From Streptomyces sp. NBC_01255 (GTDB taxonomy: Bacteria; Actinomycetota; Actinomycetes; Streptomycetales; Streptomycetaceae), in NCBI RefSeq assembly GCF_036226445.1, contig NZ_CP108474.1, forward strand, positions 6,696,001 to 6,760,000: a stretch of 64,000 nt of DNA. The letters are read 5' to 3'. The notes under the pieces were generated by a model, which saw only the letters and a program-made list of their open reading frames with translations, did not search any database and had not been told where the DNA came from. Positions 24,617 to 32,789 of this stretch are shown here, in pieces. A program made the translations under genes and the position numbers. Numbering within the stretch: position 1 is the first letter of the stretch; every line of letters begins with the position of its first letter.

Positions 24617-26694
24617 CCCTGCTCCTTGGTGAGGTACTGCCAGTCGGTCGTGACGGGGGCGAGCTCGCCCCGCAGCCACAGGGGAAGCTGGTCGCGGTGG
24701 TGCGGGTCGCCGGGCACCCCGGACGCCCCGAACGGCACGATCCAGCCGCTCCGTTCGCGGTCGGCGAGGTCCCAGACGTAGCGGGCGGCGGAGGCGCGGG
24801 CGCTGCGGTCGGTCCAGCCGGGCACGCTCGACGTGGACAGGACGCAGTCGTGGTCCCCGGCGAGCCCCGGCCACTGCGCGTCGTCGGCGTCGGGGAGCGC
24901 CTGCCAGGGCGCGAGGCGGTGGGTCACGCCCCAGGCGGCGGGCGGCTCACCGGCCCCGACCTCCTCCAGGGCCTCGCGCACGATCCGGTCGACGTCCCCG
25001 GCCGGCACGGGACCGGCCGTGAGCAGCGTCTCCAGTGCGTAGGCGACCCGGGGGCCGAGGGCCAGCCAGGGGCGGAACAGCGCGGGGTACGGGGCGGGTT
25101 CGCGCAGCGCCGTGAAGACCTCGTGCCCGGCGAGCCGCCGCACCACGGCGCCGCGCACGGCCGCGTACAGGCCGGCGTCGGTGCTCTCCGCCGCCATCCG
25201 CCGGTCCCAGCCGAGCAGCCGCTCGCGTACGGCGGAGGCGCCGGGGGAGAGGCTTTCGGCCGCCCGCTCCACCGCCGCGAGGAGGCGGGCCGCCGACGGG
25301 TTGTCGGTGTCGGTGTGGACGGCGGTCGTGGACTCCGGGGTCCACTCCGACGAGGCGTCGAGGAGCTCGCCGATGCGGGCGGCCCGGTGCGGCGGGGCGA
25401 ACTCGACGCCGAGGGGTGCGGCGAGCCCCCGGGCGTTGGCCATGACGGCGTGGCCGCGGACGTCGGCGCGGGGCAGCGGCGCGGGCGCGGGCTCCCAGTC
25501 GTGCGCCGGATCCCAGGCGGGTACGAGACGCAGGGAGTTGGCCCGGTTCCGTACGGGTACGTGGCCGGCGACCCGGTGCAGGAGCCCGCCCCGGGTGTCG
25601 GCGGCCTGGACGACGTTCACGGGCTCGACCCAGCCGTCGAGGGCGGCGTCCACATCGGCGACGGTCCGGGCGCGCAGCAGCCCGGGCAGGACCCCGAAGC
25701 CGAGCTCCCCGGTGACCCGGGGCGGGTAGCGCAGACTCACGGCCTCCCACTCGGAGGAACCGCCGGAGGGCTCGCCGTCCGCCCCGATGATCACGGGTCC
25801 CCGGTCCGTCTCCACCACCTCGATCACGACGGGCTCACCGCCCGCGACCTCGATCGTCTCCGGGTGCGTCGCCGCCGGGCGCCACCCCTCGGGGCCGAAG
25901 GCCTCGACACCGCCACCGGGCAGCCGGCGGAGCCGCTCCCGGTACAGGTCCTGGTAGTCGGCCATGGCGTTGGTGATCGCCCAGGCCACCGAGCCGGTGT
26001 GGCCGAAGTGGGCGAGTCCGGGGACGCCGGGCACGGCGATGCCCACGACGTCGTACGCGGGGCAGGCGAGCCGGATCTGCTGGTAGACGCCCGGCGCCTC
26101 GATGAACCGGTGCGGGTCGCCGGCCACCAGGGCCGCGCCGCTCGCGGTCCGCTCGCCGGACACCACCCAGCCGTTGGAGCCCGCGGTGCCGGGGCCGTCC
26201 GTCGCGAAGAGCTCCGTCCACTCCTCGCCGAGCCGGGTGGCGACCTGCTCACGCCACAGCTTGGTGGGGAAGCCGGCGAAGAGGATGTGGGTGGAGAGCC
26301 AGACGGCGAGCGGGGTCCACGGCTCCCACCGCCCGGGTACGAGACCGGTCTCCGCGAACTCGGGTGCGCGCCGGGACCCGTCCGCCAGGCCGTCGTTGAC
26401 CCCGTCCACGTACGCCCGGACCCAGGCGGCCGTCGGCGCGTCGGACGCTTCGAGCCGTGCGTAGCAGCGGCGGGCGGTGTCGGCGAGCCGGGCCCGCCGG
26501 GCGAAGGTGTCCCAGCCGAGCTCGGCGGTGCCGAGGAAGGCGGCGGTGGTGCCCTGGGCCCGGTGCCGCTCGACCTCCAGCTGCCAGGCGCGGTCGCGGG
26601 CGGTGACCCGCCCCTGGGCGAAGGCGAGTTCCTCCGGGTCCGTGGCGCGCAGATGAGGGACGCCCCAGGCGTCCCGGTAGACCTCGATGCTCAC
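24613..26694 (-). CDS. Penicillin acylase family Ntn-hydrolase
   Basis: This 693-residue protein is a penicillin/cephalosporin acylase-type amidase, made as a precursor that cuts itself. The new N-terminal nucleophile should be Ser173 in TAGSNGWVVSG, which defines an alpha part of about 172 residues and a large beta part. No signal peptide is visible, unlike periplasmic PvdQ or many penicillin acylases, so it probably works in the cytoplasm. It is the first gene of an operon with an IucB/MbtK-like acyltransferase, and its start lies 37 bases from an iron box shared with a siderophore-interacting protein. A role in deacylating or transacylating siderophore intermediates is inferred. Confidence 0.92.
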   Translation of the reverse strand: MSIEVYRDAWGVPHLRATDPEELAFAQGRVTARDRAWQLEVERHRAQGTTAAFLGTAELGWDTFARRARLADTARRCYARLEASDAPTAAWVRAYVDGVNDGLADGSRRAPEFAETGLVPGRWEPWTPLAVWLSTHILFAGFPTKLWREQVATRLGEEWTELFATDGPGTAGSNGWVVSGERTASGAALVAGDPHRFIEAPGVYQQIRLACPAYDVVGIAVPGVPGLAHFGHTGSVAWAITNAMADYQDLYRERLRRLPGGGVEAFGPEGWRPAATHPETIEVAGGEPVVIEVVETDRGPVIIGADGEPSGGSSEWEAVSLRYPPRVTGELGFGVLPGLLRARTVADVDAALDGWVEPVNVVQAADTRGGLLHRVAGHVPVRNRANSLRLVPAWDPAHDWEPAPAPLPRADVRGHAVMANARGLAAPLGVEFAPPHRAARIGELLDASSEWTPESTTAVHTDTDNPSAARLLAAVERAAESLSPGASAVRERLLGWDRRMAAESTDAGLYAAVRGAVVRRLAGHEVFTALREPAPYPALFRPWLALGPRVAYALETLLTAGPVPAGDVDRIVREALEEVGAGEPPAAWGVTHRLAPWQALPDADDAQWPGLAGDHDCVLSTSSVPGWTDRSARASAARYVWDLADRERSGWIVPFGASGVPGDPHHRDQLPLWLRGELAPVTTDWQYLTKEQG

Positions 26695-26731
26695 GGAGAA
26701 CCCCGCTCCCGTCCGTATCTTTTTCAGAACC

Positions 26732-26750
26732 TTAGGTTAGGCTGACCTAA
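26732..26750. promoter_or_regulatory. Iron box (DmdR1/IdeR binding site)
   Basis: TTAGGTTAGGCTGACCTAA at 26732-26750 is a 19-bp near-perfect match to the known actinobacterial iron-box consensus (TTAGGTTAGGCTAACCTAA) bound by DmdR1/IdeR with Fe2+. It lies between the divergent acylase and siderophore-interacting protein genes and should repress both when iron is sufficient. Confidence 0.95.
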
Positions 26751-26784
26751 GTAACTTAACAGGAGTCCAGGGGAGGAGATCACG

Positions 26785-27504
26785 GTGGGGCATGGCTGGC
26801 AGGGGGCGGTCCTCAAGCTGTTTCGGGGGAAGGACTTCACGTTCACGGTGACGGGGGCCGAGCAGGTCACCGAGGACTACCGCAGGGTGCACTTCACGGA
26901 CGGCGGCCTGCTCGCCGCGGCCGGCATCCACCCGACGATGTGGGTGCGCCTCTGGTTCGACGACGCGGGCAAGCCGCACCAGCGCGCGTACACCCTGGTC
27001 GACCCCGACCTGGCCGCGGGCACCTTCAGTCTCGAATTCGCCCTCCACGACGGCATCGCCAGCCGCTGGGCCCGCGCCTGCGCCCCCGGCGACACCGTGG
27101 AGGCCACGCTCCAGGGCACCGGCTTCGAGGCGCCCGACCCGCTGCCCGCGAGGCTGCTCGTGGTCGGCGACCCGGCCTCCCTGCCCGCCGTCAACTCCCT
27201 GCTCGACGCGCTCCCCGGCGTCCCCGCCACCGTCTGGTTCGAGACGCAGCACGCCTCCGACGACGAGCTGCCGGTCCGGCTCGACCCCGCGCACCACGAG
27301 CTGCGCCGGATCCCGCGCCAGGGCGGCGGCGCCGACCTCGTCGCCCGTGTGAAGGCCGAGCTGCCCGAGCTCGCGGACGCCGCCTCGTACGTCTGGATCG
27401 CCTGCGACACGGCGACGACCCGCACGCTCGCGTCGTACGCCCGCAAGGAGCTCGCCCTTCCCAAGGAGCGCGTCCACGCGCTCGGGTACTGGCGCGCGAG
27501 CTGA
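26785..27504 (+). CDS. Siderophore-interacting protein (FAD-dependent ferric-siderophore reductase)
   Basis: This 239-residue SIP-family flavoprotein releases iron from imported ferric siderophores by reduction in the cytoplasm. The FAD-binding domain shows the motif RAYTLVDPDLAAGTFSLEFALH, and the C-terminal domain contains LVVGDPASLPAVNSLL and VWIACDTATTR. The GTG at 26785 follows a strong GGGGAGGAG site. It sits 34 bases from an iron box shared with the divergent acylase operon, so it is expected to be induced by iron starvation. A long hairpin with a T-tract terminates it. Confidence 0.94.
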   Translation: MGHGWQGAVLKLFRGKDFTFTVTGAEQVTEDYRRVHFTDGGLLAAAGIHPTMWVRLWFDDAGKPHQRAYTLVDPDLAAGTFSLEFALHDGIASRWARACAPGDTVEATLQGTGFEAPDPLPARLLVVGDPASLPAVNSLLDALPGVPATVWFETQHASDDELPVRLDPAHHELRRIPRQGGGADLVARVKAELPELADAASYVWIACDTATTRTLASYARKELALPKERVHALGYWRAS

Positions 27505-27530
27505 CCCCGCGCCCCAGGGCGTCGCGTTGA

Positions 27531-27564
27531 CGATCCGTTACCCCGGCCGGTAGCGGATCGTTTT
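27531..27564 (+). terminator. Intrinsic terminator after the siderophore-interacting protein gene
   Basis: CGATCCGTTACC at 27531-27542 pairs with GGTAGCGGATCG at 27549-27560 (one G-U pair) around a CCGGCC loop, followed by TTTT at 27561-27564. This is the most canonical rho-independent terminator in the window. Confidence 0.9.
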
Positions 27565-27835
27565 CACTTTCTCCCACGTACCCCCGCACGCACCCACCCG
27601 TGCCCGCATGCGCCCGCTCGTACGAAAGACGCGGGACGTGGCAGGACGGTTGTGTCGAGAAAAATCGAAAATGAACACGGAAACCCCCCTTTGGAGTGAA
27701 CTCACGTCAGGCGACTGTCGGTTCACTCTCCGTGCGTAAAGATTCCGGTGTCTCAAGTCGCCGAGGCCGCGCCGACCCACCGTCCCCGTGGTGAGCGGCC
27801 GGCGACGCCATGTCTCTTGTGGGGGTTCCACCATC

Positions 27836-28858
27836 TTGAACAGCAACACCTTCCGCGCGCCCGTACGCCGCACCGCCGCCGCCGCGACCGTCGCCGCCCT
27901 GGCCGTCGGCCCCGTGCTCCTCGCGGCCCCGGCGGCGCACGCCACGGGCGGCGAAGGGCGTGCCACCGCCGTCGTCCTGCGCGCCGGCCTCGACGTCTCC
28001 CTCCTCGGCGAGACGGTGAAGGTGCCGGTGCGCACCTCGCTCAACGAGGTCAAGGCGCCCGAGACCGAGAGCGAGACCGCGCTCACCGTGAAGGTGCAGG
28101 GGGCCGAGGGCGGAAAGCCGATCGACATCCTCGCCGCCGACGTCGCCACCTCCAAGGCCACCGTGGACGAGGCGAAGGCCGAGGGCCACGTGAACCTGGT
28201 CAAGGCGCAGGTCCACGTCCCCGGCATTCCGCTGCTCTCCCTCATCGAGGTCGAGAAGGTCACCTCCACGGCGCTGTGCGAGGTGGGGAAGAAGCCGGTC
28301 GCCGAGTCCAACGTCCTCGGGCACGTGACCGTCTTCGGCAAGAAGACCACCCTCTCCACCGCCGGCCGGACCCAGGTGACCGTGCCCGGCGTCGGCGAGG
28401 TCACCCTGGACCTCTCCCGCACCTCCACCACCTCCCGCACCGCGGCGGCGACGGCCCTCGAACTCACGGTGGCGGTCGACCCGCTGAAGCTGGGCGTGGC
28501 CAAGGTCAACGGCACCGTGACGCTCGCCGAGGCGACCTGCGAGACGCCCGAAGGCCCGGCGCCGACGAAGGAGCCCACCAAGGAGCCCACCGAGCAGCCC
28601 ACCGAGCGGCCGACGGAGCAGCCCACCCAGGAGCCCGGCGAGCGGCCCTCCGAGCAGCCCACGCAGAAGCCCACCGCCGAGCCGAGCAGCGACGGCGGCG
28701 TGAAGACCAACAACGGCGGCACCACCCCGACCGAGAACCTCGCCGAGACCGGTGGCAGCTCCTCCACCACGTACATCGCGGCGGGCGCCCTCGCCCTCCT
28801 GGTGGCCGGCGGCGGCGCGCTCGCGGTCACCCGCTCGCGTGCCCGCTCGCGCGGCTGA
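27836..28858 (+). CDS. LAETG-anchored surface protein (SCO1860-like)
   Basis: This is a secreted protein of about 340 residues for sortase attachment to the cell wall. It has a twin-Arg-free Sec-type signal peptide ending near AAPAAHA, a beta-rich extracellular domain of about 200 residues with two cysteines, a spacer of PTxEP-type repeats, then NLAETG, a membrane segment and a basic tail, as for class E sortase substrates. The family is annotated SCO1860-like, as I recall. The start is a probable TTG at 27836, ten bases after GGGGG; a GTG at 27788 would add 16 unlikely residues. The 283 bases upstream hold only the preceding terminator and promoter space, and a 22-bp hairpin follows the gene. 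Confidence 0.88.
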   Translation: MNSNTFRAPVRRTAAAATVAALAVGPVLLAAPAAHATGGEGRATAVVLRAGLDVSLLGETVKVPVRTSLNEVKAPETESETALTVKVQGAEGGKPIDILAADVATSKATVDEAKAEGHVNLVKAQVHVPGIPLLSLIEVEKVTSTALCEVGKKPVAESNVLGHVTVFGKKTTLSTAGRTQVTVPGVGEVTLDLSRTSTTSRTAAATALELTVAVDPLKLGVAKVNGTVTLAEATCETPEGPAPTKEPTKEPTEQPTERPTEQPTQEPGERPSEQPTQKPTAEPSSDGGVKTNNGGTTPTENLAETGGSSSTTYIAAGALALLVAGGGALAVTRSRARSRG

Positions 28859-28911
28859 CGGCCCGAGGGGGAGGCACCGGGGGGTGCCGGAAGGGTAGGG
28901 GAAGCGGGAAA

Positions 28912-28962
28912 GCGGGGCGCGGGGTGGGCGATGGTGACGACATCGCCCACCCCGCGCCCCGC
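28912..28962. terminator. Very long bidirectional terminator
   Basis: A perfect 22-bp stem (28912-28933 with 28941-28962) and 7-base loop separate the convergent LAETG-protein and CobC genes. It is the longest perfect hairpin I found in the window. Confidence 0.92.
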
Positions 28963-28986
28963 TCGCGTGCTTCCTTGCGGGGGCGG

Positions 28987-30615
28987 TCAGCCGCCCAGCA
29001 GGAGCGCCTGGTCCAAGGCCTGGAGGAAACGGTTCGTCGTGGCCCGGTCCCGGACCGCGAGCCGCAGCCAGTTCCGGTCGAGCCCCGGGAACGTGTCGCC
29101 CCGCCGGGCCGCGAAGCCGAGGAGGCGCAGCCGGTCCCTTATCGCGTCCGCCCCGTCGATCCGCAGCAGGACGAAGGGGCCCTCCGCCCCGGCTACCGTC
29201 CGCACCTCGTCGAACTCCGCGAGGCCGGCGAGCAGATGCGCCCGCTCCACGCCGATCCGGTGCGCCGCGTGCTCGGCTTCCGCGAGCGCCGACCGCGACA
29301 TGCAGGCCTCCGCCGCCACCAGGGCCGGCGTCGACACCGGCCACAGCGGCTGCGCGCGCTCCAGCAGGGCGATCGTCTCCGGCGCGGCGAGGACGTACCC
29401 GATCCGCAGGCCCGCGAGCCCCCAGGTCTTGGTGAGGCTGCGCAGCACCACGAGCCCCGGCACGTCGGTCCGCCCGGCGAGCGACTCCCGCTCGCCCGGC
29501 ACCGCGTCCATGAACGCCTCGTCGACCACCAGCGTCCGGCCGGGCCGGGCCAGGGCGGCGATCGAGGCGGCGGGATGCAGGACGGAGGTCGGGTTCGTGG
29601 GGTTCCCGATCACCACCAGGTCCGCGTCCTCGGGCACCGCCGCCGGATCCAGCCGGAAACCGTCCTCCTCGCGCAGCAGCACCCGGCCCACCTCGTGCCC
29701 GGCGTCGCGCAGCGCCGCCTCCGGCTCGGTGAACTGCGGGTGCACCACCACGGGCCGACGCGCCGGCAGCGCCCGCGCGAGCAGCACGAAGGCCTCCGCG
29801 GCGCCGGCCGTGAGGAGCACCCGGCCGGGCGGCAGATCGTGCCGCACGGCGACCGCGGCCCGCGCGGCCCGGCCGTCGGGATAGGCCGCGAGGCCGGTCA
29901 GCGAATCGGCGATTCTCTTTCTCAGCCAGTCCGGAGGGGTGTTCGTCCGGACGTTCACCGCGAGATCGATCAACTTCTCGTCCCGGACCTCGGCGTCACC
30001 GTGATGGCGCAGGTCGTGGGCGTCGGAATGCGTGTGCGTGTCCATGGCCGCCGTCGTGTGGGGGGTGGGGATGGTGGGGGGTGAGCCAGGCTCGCCAGCG
30101 ATGTACCCGTGAGGCTGGTGCAACAACCGTACGCCTGCCGCGCGTTCGTGCGGACAAACCGGTACACACGTGGCGAGCGCACACGTAACGCGCCGCGTTT
30201 TCCGCTTCGGCACGAGCAGCACGGCCCGCGGTGCCCCGGCCGACCCATCGAACCCGGCCGACCCATCGGACCCAGCCGACTCGGCTGCCCCCTCGGCCCT
30301 GTCGATCCCCGCGCCCGCCGTGAGCAGGGCCGCCGCCTCCGCCACCGACGGCGTCCCCGTCGCGTCCAGCGGCAGCGCCGACGGATGCGGTACGGAGACG
30401 GCGGCCAGCTCCCCGGCCGGGAACCCCCGCACCGGCACCCCCAGCTCCCCGGCCGCGCCCGCGACACCCGGCTCGGCGGCCCGCGCGTCCAGCGTGGCCA
30501 GCGACCGCACGGCCGCCCGCGTCAGCCCCGCCTCCCGCAGCACCACGTCGACCAGCGCGAGCACTTCGTCCACCGGAACGCCCGACCTGGCCCCCACACC
30601 GAGGTGCGCGCACAC
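28987..30615 (-). CDS. CobE/CbiG-C domain in frame with CobC-type aminotransferase (possible fusion)
   Basis: A single open frame of 542 residues. Residues 1-140 resemble CobE/the CbiG C-terminal domain (HLGVGARSGVPVDEVLALVD, and PKRKTRRVTCALA at the end). From about residue 190 (MDTHTHSD) follows a 352-residue class I/II PLP enzyme of the CobC/Rv2231c type, with NPTNPTSVLHP and SLTKTWGLAGLRIGY carrying the Schiff-base Lys. CobC makes the aminopropanol phosphate arm of cobalamin from threonine phosphate. The roughly 45-residue join (30046-30180) has weak third-position GC bias, as non-coding DNA would, yet has no stop. Either this is a fusion, or CobC starts separately at ATG 30045, which lacks a clear ribosome site. 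The GTG at 30615 follows GGATGGGG. Confidence 0.75.
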   Translation of the reverse strand: MCAHLGVGARSGVPVDEVLALVDVVLREAGLTRAAVRSLATLDARAAEPGVAGAAGELGVPVRGFPAGELAAVSVPHPSALPLDATGTPSVAEAAALLTAGAGIDRAEGAAESAGSDGSAGFDGSAGAPRAVLLVPKRKTRRVTCALATCVPVCPHERAAGVRLLHQPHGYIAGEPGSPPTIPTPHTTAAMDTHTHSDAHDLRHHGDAEVRDEKLIDLAVNVRTNTPPDWLRKRIADSLTGLAAYPDGRAARAAVAVRHDLPPGRVLLTAGAAEAFVLLARALPARRPVVVHPQFTEPEAALRDAGHEVGRVLLREEDGFRLDPAAVPEDADLVVIGNPTNPTSVLHPAASIAALARPGRTLVVDEAFMDAVPGERESLAGRTDVPGLVVLRSLTKTWGLAGLRIGYVLAAPETIALLERAQPLWPVSTPALVAAEACMSRSALAEAEHAAHRIGVERAHLLAGLAEFDEVRTVAGAEGPFVLLRIDGADAIRDRLRLLGFAARRGDTFPGLDRNWLRLAVRDRATTNRFLQALDQALLLGG

Positions 30616-30639
30616 CGCCCCATCCGATAGCAAAGGCCC

Positions 30640-31368
30640 ATGGCTGTGGTCGTCGCGCTCGGCGCGTTCCTCATGACGCTCTTCGGCGGCTGGGTCGCGC
30701 AACGCGTCACCGACCGCCGCCACCTCGTCCTCGGCCTCGCCGGCGGACTCATGCTCGGCGTCGTCGGACTCGACCTCCTGCCGGAGGCCCTGGAGGCCGC
30801 GGGGGAGAAGGTCTTCGGCGTCCCGGAGGCCCTGCTGCTCTTCGTCGGCGGCTTCCTCTTCGCCCACGTGGTGGAGCGCCTCCTCGCCGTCCGCCAGGCG
30901 GCACACGGGGTCGGCGCCCACGAGCGGGTCCCGCAGGTCGGTCTCACCGCGGCCGCCGCGATGGTCCTGCACAGCCTCATGGACGGCATCGCCCTCGGCG
31001 CGGCCTTCCAGGTCGGCGGCGGCATGGGCGCCACCGTCGCGCTCGCCGTCATCACCCACGACTTCGCCGACGGCTTCAACACGTACACGATCACGAGCCT
31101 CTACGGGAACGCCCGCCGCAAGGCCGTCGGCATGCTCGTCGCCGACGCGGTCGCCCCGATCCTCGGCGCCGCCTCCACCCTGCTGTTCACCCTTCCGGAG
31201 GAACTCCTCGGCAGCTATCTCGGCTTCTTCGGCGGCGCCCTGCTCTACCTCGCCGCCGCCGAGATCCTGCCCGAGGCCCACCACGAACACCCCGCCCGCT
31301 CGACCCTGCTGTGCACGGTCGCGGGCGTGGGCTTCATCTGGCTCGTGGTGGGCGTCTCCGGCGGCTGA
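30640..31368 (+). CDS. ZIP-family metal transporter
   Basis: This 242-residue membrane protein has about eight hydrophobic segments and the paired metal-binding motifs of ZIP transporters, HSLMDGIALGA and HDFADGFNTYT. A His-rich loop is absent. Family members import divalent metals such as zinc, iron or cobalt. It begins 24 bases from the divergent CobE-CobC frame and ends 2 bases from convergent cobB, inside the cobalamin locus, so cobalt supply is an attractive but unproven role. Confidence 0.88.
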   Translation: MAVVVALGAFLMTLFGGWVAQRVTDRRHLVLGLAGGLMLGVVGLDLLPEALEAAGEKVFGVPEALLLFVGGFLFAHVVERLLAVRQAAHGVGAHERVPQVGLTAAAAMVLHSLMDGIALGAAFQVGGGMGATVALAVITHDFADGFNTYTITSLYGNARRKAVGMLVADAVAPILGAASTLLFTLPEELLGSYLGFFGGALLYLAAAEILPEAHHEHPARSTLLCTVAGVGFIWLVVGVSGG

Positions 31369-31370
31369 AC

Positions 31371-32789
31371 TCACCCGCAGTGCTCCACGAACCGCAGCGC
31401 CGCCTCCGGCGCACCCGCCCAGTGCGTGTGCACGTAACTGGCGTGCACCCCGCCCTGGACGAAGCCCTCGACACGCCGCTCCGGCTGCCGCAGCCCCCAG
31501 GCCGCCCGGGCGCCCGCGCCCGGCTCGATCACGGTCCGGTGGAACTCGTGCCCCCGCATCCGCGCCCCGGCCGGCGCGAGCACGCTGTCGCTCACGGCGA
31601 CGGCGTCCCGGTACCCGAGCGTCAGCCGCTCCGACATCCGCGCGTCCGCGTCGAGCACCCCGCACATGGGCCTGCCGTCGAGGGACCGCGCCAGGTACAG
31701 CAGCCCGGCACACTCGGCGGCGATCGGCGCCCCCGCCGCGGCGAGCTCGGCGACGGCGTTCCGCAACGGCTCGTTGGCGGACAGCTCGGCGCCGTACATC
31801 TCGGGGAACCCGCCACCTATGACGAGCCCCGAGGTCCCCTCGGGCAGCGCCTCGTCCCGAAGCGGATCAAACGTCACGACCTCGGCCCCGGCAGCGGTCA
31901 ACAACTCGGCATGCTCGGCATACGAGAAGGTGAAAGCGGCCCCGCCTGCGAGGGCGACCACCGGCCTGGTTGTGGGCATACGTTCCGCAAGGGCTGGGGG
32001 TACCTCCCAGGCGGAGCCCTGGGGGAGGGTGGGCACAACCCACCCACCGGCGGACACCCGCCCCGCAACCCCAGGTGACCAGGCCTCGGCGTGCAGCTCA
32101 GGCGCACTGCGGGCCAACGCCAAAAGGGCTTCCAGGTCGCATCCCTGGCGCACCTGCTCCGCCTGCGCGGCCACCGCCTCGACGGCCGCAGCCTGCCGCT
32201 CGGCAACAGGCACCAAGCCCAGGTGCCGAGAAGGCGTCGCAACGGCAGGAGCCCGCCGCAGCACACCCAGCACCGGCACCCCCGACTCCCCAAGCGCCTC
32301 CCGCAGCAGATGCTCGTGCCGATCCGTGGCGACCTTGTTGAGGATCACCCCGCCGATCCGCACCTCCGGATCCCACGACGCGAACCCGTGCACGAGCGCC
32401 GCCACCGACCGCGACTGCGACGACGCGTCGACGACGAGCACCACCGGCGCCTTGAGCAGCTTGGACACCTGCGCGGTGGAGGCCAGTTCACCCTGATCGG
32501 CGGCACCGTCGTAGAGGCCCATCACCCCTTCGACGACCGCCAGGTCGCACCCGCGCGCCCCGTGCGCGAAGAGCGGCGCGATCAGCCCCGTACCGCACAT
32601 GTACGCGTCGAGGTTGCGCCCCGGGCGGCCGGTCGCGAGCGCGTGGTAGCCCGGGTCGATGTAGTCGGGCCCGACCTTGTGCGGGGACACGGCCAGACCA
32701 CGGCCCGCGAACGCGGCCATCAGGCCGGTCGCGACCGTGGTCTTGCCCGCACCGGACGACGGTGCGGCGATGACGAGACGTGCTACCAC
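31371..32789 (-). CDS. cobB: Cobyrinate a,c-diamide synthase
   Basis: This 472-residue enzyme amidates the a- and c-side chains of (hydrogeno)cobyrinate with glutamine and ATP. The N-terminal dethiobiotin-synthetase-like domain has the P-loop SSGAGKTT and HKVGPDYIDPGYH. The C-terminal class I glutamine amidotransferase domain has the nucleophile in IAAECAGLLYLA and the His in GHEFHRT. The GTG at 32789 overlaps the end of cobO by 7 bases. A REP-like palindromic element is embedded in the linker between the two domains at about 31993-32030 without breaking the frame. Confidence 0.93.
   Translation of the reverse strand: MVARLVIAAPSSGAGKTTVATGLMAAFAGRGLAVSPHKVGPDYIDPGYHALATGRPGRNLDAYMCGTGLIAPLFAHGARGCDLAVVEGVMGLYDGAADQGELASTAQVSKLLKAPVVLVVDASSQSRSVAALVHGFASWDPEVRIGGVILNKVATDRHEHLLREALGESGVPVLGVLRRAPAVATPSRHLGLVPVAERQAAAVEAVAAQAEQVRQGCDLEALLALARSAPELHAEAWSPGVAGRVSAGGWVVPTLPQGSAWEVPPALAERMPTTRPVVALAGGAAFTFSYAEHAELLTAAGAEVVTFDPLRDEALPEGTSGLVIGGGFPEMYGAELSANEPLRNAVAELAAAGAPIAAECAGLLYLARSLDGRPMCGVLDADARMSERLTLGYRDAVAVSDSVLAPAGARMRGHEFHRTVIEPGAGARAAWGLRQPERRVEGFVQGGVHASYVHTHWAGAPEAALRFVEHCG
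31993..32030. repeat. REP-like palindromic element inside cobB
   Basis: CTGGGGGTACCTCCCAG at 31994-32010 is a near palindrome, followed by CCCTGGGGGAGGGT at 32017-32030 that can pair with it. This resembles a palindromic repeat I have seen scattered in Streptomyces genomes. Here it encodes the linker peptide VPTLPQGSAWEVPPALAER between the two domains of CobB. Confidence 0.6.

Noticed and set aside
24613..26694. Beta-lactam antibiotic biosynthesis or resistance role for the penicillin-acylase-like gene
   Set aside because: No beta-lactam biosynthetic genes are nearby, and the iron box and siderophore-type neighbours point to iron metabolism.
27505..27787. Possible small gene between the siderophore-interacting protein and the LAETG protein
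   Set aside because: No frame with a ribosome site and coding-like base use is present; the region holds a terminator and promoter space.
30046..30180. Possible second B12 riboswitch in the join between the CobE and CobC domains
   Set aside because: I looked on both strands for the GAATCC, CACTG and AGTCAGGA-type core elements and found none.
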